NCBI RefSeq assembly: GCF_001679925.1
Contig: NZ_LYUZ01000068.1
Span: 1-58,467 of the forward strand
Reading direction: 5' to 3'
Origin: Leisingera sp. JC1
GTDB taxonomy: Bacteria; Pseudomonadota; Alphaproteobacteria; Rhodobacterales; Rhodobacteraceae
DNA: 58,467 bases
Positions 56,976 to 58,467 of this stretch are shown piece after piece. Made by a program: the position numbers and the translations under genes. Below the pieces are notes generated by a model. That model saw only the letters and a list, made by a program, of their open reading frames with translations. It searched no databases and was not told the origin of the DNA. Position 1 is the first letter of the stretch. Each line of letters starts with the position of its first letter.

Positions 56976-58181
56976 TTAGCGATGCGCAACTGTAATCTGC
57001 GTCACGTCGCAATTTCCAGTCTTAAAGGCAGCGGCGCAGGAAGTGAGGTAAAAGTTCCACATCTTGTGGAACCGCTCATCAAAGCCAAGGGCCGCGATCC
57101 GGTCCCACCGGGTGTTGAAGGTCTCATGCCAGCGCCTGAGCGTCTGGTCGTAGCTGCTGCCGAATTCGATTGACCGGACCACGCCAAGGCCCGCCTTCTC
57201 CACCTGGGCGCGCAGCACCGCCGGTGATGGCAGCATGCCGCCGGGAAAGATGTGCTTCTGGATGAAATCGACGCCCTTGCGGTAAACCTCCCAGCGCCGG
57301 TCCGCCACGGTGATGATCTGGAGTGTCGCCTTGCTGCCGGGCTTCAGACGGTCGCGGACCGCGCCGAAGTATGCGGGCCAGTATTTTTCCCCAACCGCCT
57401 CGAACATTTCAATCGAGGCGATGCCGTCAAACTGGCCGCGGCAATCCCGGTAGTCCTGCAGGCGCAATTCCACCTGCCCGGAAAGACCCGCATTTTCAAT
57501 CCTCTGTCGGGCAAACCTTAACTGCTCATTACTGATCGTGAGGCCAGTAACCTTCAATCCGCGCTCCTTGGCGGCGTATTCGGCAAAGCCGCCCCAGCCG
57601 CAGCCGACTTCCAGCACGTGGTCGCCGGGCTGCACCCCCATCTGATCCACCATCGAGGCGTATTTTGCGGTTTGCGCCGCCTCAAGGCTGTCCTGGCCGC
57701 TGCGGAACAGAGCGCTAGAATAGGTCATCGTGTCATCGAGCCACAGCTGGTAGAACTCATTGCCCAGATCGTAATGATGAGCGATGTTTTTCTTTGCCTG
57801 GCGGCGGTGGTTGCGGTGCAGCCAGAAGCGGAAGCGCTCATAGGCCCGCGCCAGCCCTTGCCCCGGGAAGCCGTCATAGACCGTATCCGCGCCCATATGC
57901 ACAAGATCCATAAACGCCTGCAGGTCGGATGTGCTCCACCAGCCTTCCAGGTAGGCGTCGGAAAAGCCCAGGTCTCCCTCGCGGATCAGGCGGGCAAAGC
58001 AATCGGGGTGGTGGATGATCAGATCCGCCGCGGGGCCCGGGTTCCTGCCCCTGGCTGTGAAAATACGCCCGTCCGGCAACTGAATGTCCAGCTGCCCGAC
58101 CTCCATGGCCTTCACTTTGGCGAACACTGCCGGGAAGTAGCGCGGCAGGTCTTTTTGGCCCTCAACGGACGTGAACTTCAT
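56976..58181 (-). CDS. cfa: Cyclopropane-fatty-acyl-phospholipid synthase
   Basis: Cfa transfers a methylene group from SAM to the double bond of membrane phospholipid acyl chains and so stiffens the membrane under stress. The 401-residue protein has IAHHYDLGNEFYQLWLDD, MTYSSALF, the SAM loop VLEVGCGWGGFAEYA, ASIEMFEAVGEKYWPAYF and QKHIFPGGMLPS. It lies 28 bases before trgA on the same strand and may share its transcript. The incomplete photolyase gene lies upstream. Confidence 0.96.
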   Translation of the reverse strand: MKFTSVEGQKDLPRYFPAVFAKVKAMEVGQLDIQLPDGRIFTARGRNPGPAADLIIHHPDCFARLIREGDLGFSDAYLEGWWSTSDLQAFMDLVHMGADTVYDGFPGQGLARAYERFRFWLHRNHRRQAKKNIAHHYDLGNEFYQLWLDDTMTYSSALFRSGQDSLEAAQTAKYASMVDQMGVQPGDHVLEVGCGWGGFAEYAAKERGLKVTGLTISNEQLRFARQRIENAGLSGQVELRLQDYRDCRGQFDGIASIEMFEAVGEKYWPAYFGAVRDRLKPGSKATLQIITVADRRWEVYRKGVDFIQKHIFPGGMLPSPAVLRAQVEKAGLGVVRSIEFGSSYDQTLRRWHETFNTRWDRIAALGFDERFHKMWNFYLTSCAAAFKTGNCDVTQITVAHR

Positions 58182-58262
58182 TCGCTTCCCCCTGTGCAGG
58201 AAACAGGTGTGCTATGGGAAAAAGCTAGGCCGCAGGGGGCTTTGAGGCAAGGAAACTATGCG

Positions 58263-58467
58263 TTAGCGGCTGTCACGGCTGTCGTGATAGGCCGTCAGCG
58301 CCCGGTGCCGCCCTGCCTGCAGGCTGATGATTGGCTCCGCCCTCGGCGTGTCAGACGCGAGGTTCCATGACCGCGGGGCTGCAGCGTAGAAATCCAGCGC
58401 GGTTTGGGGCGGATTTCCCTGGCCTTCGGCAATCCAGCGGCGGGTATAGGCGCCATCAGGGTCGAAT
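58263..58467 (-). CDS. phr: Deoxyribodipyrimidine photolyase, C-terminal end (partial)
   Basis: The last 67 codons of a gene enter from the right edge. FDPDGAYTRRWIAEG and PIISLQAGRHRALTAYHDS match the end of the FAD-binding domain of class I photolyases, which repair UV pyrimidine dimers with light. The start and catalytic core lie outside the window, so photolyase against cryptochrome cannot be settled. Confidence 0.7.
   Translation of the reverse strand, partial: FDPDGAYTRRWIAEGQGNPPQTALDFYAAAPRSWNLASDTPRAEPIISLQAGRHRALTAYHDSRDSR

Overview
The window is a high-GC, gene-dense alphaproteobacterial chromosome segment. A ctrA gene next to sciP (DUF1153), a trgA-trgB-cysK tellurite-resistance block, a NIT-domain chemoreceptor, an RTX/Hint secreted protein and a GcvT-type demethylating dehydrogenase point to the Roseobacter group of the Rhodobacteraceae, perhaps near Leisingera or Phaeobacter. 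That placement is inferred from gene content and protein style; no database was searched. Almost all of it reads as vertically inherited core chromosome. I see no insertion sequence, prophage or CRISPR array.

Layout. 1-3.9 kb: tRNA and cofactor genes (trmFO, a methyltransferase, gluQ, hisI, an Fe-S scaffold). 4.2-8.8 kb: DNA repair genes recG and ligA, followed on the same strand by an unlisted 40-codon membrane-protein gene whose upstream region carries an array of LexA-type GTTC half-sites. 9-10 kb: the cell-cycle pair ctrA and sciP. 10.2 kb: mnmA, convergent with a long envelope-biogenesis run read leftwards from 24 to 11.6 kb: pyrH, frr, uppS, cdsA, dxr, rseP, a 41-aa membrane peptide, bamA, ompH/skp, fabZ, lpxA, lpxI, lpxB. 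This run makes the polyprenyl carrier, phospholipid precursor and lipid A, and assembles outer-membrane proteins. lpxD is absent from its usual place. 24-32.5 kb: miaA, an AraC regulator and a four-gene oligopeptide-type ABC importer with a Tat-type binding protein and a fused double ATPase.

32.5-47.8 kb: a small membrane protein behind a region with a CtrA full site and a perfect DnaA box, a lytic transglycosylase, ssb, a chemoreceptor, aroB/aroK, a divergent group (49-aa membrane peptide, 505-aa exported protein of unknown function, xerD), a CNNM/CBS CorC-like protein, a BT1-like transporter, a GcvT-family FAD dehydrogenase and a MobA-like nucleotidyltransferase. 47.9-50.1 kb: a secreted RTX/DUF4114/Hint protein. 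50.9 kb: tRNA-Ser(GGA). 51-58 kb: an envelope and oxidant stress block read leftwards: photolyase (partial), cfa, trgA, trgB, cysK, a large MscS channel, and an alanyl-tRNA editing gene interrupted by an in-frame TAG.

The best leads are the SOS-type promoter on the small membrane-protein gene downstream of recG, the CtrA/DnaA control region at 33.0 kb, the interrupted AlaX gene, a cluster of perfect inverted repeats at 47 kb, a three-way-junction palindromic element at 11.4 kb, and a 51-bp perfect inverted repeat at the very start of the window that may be an assembly artefact.
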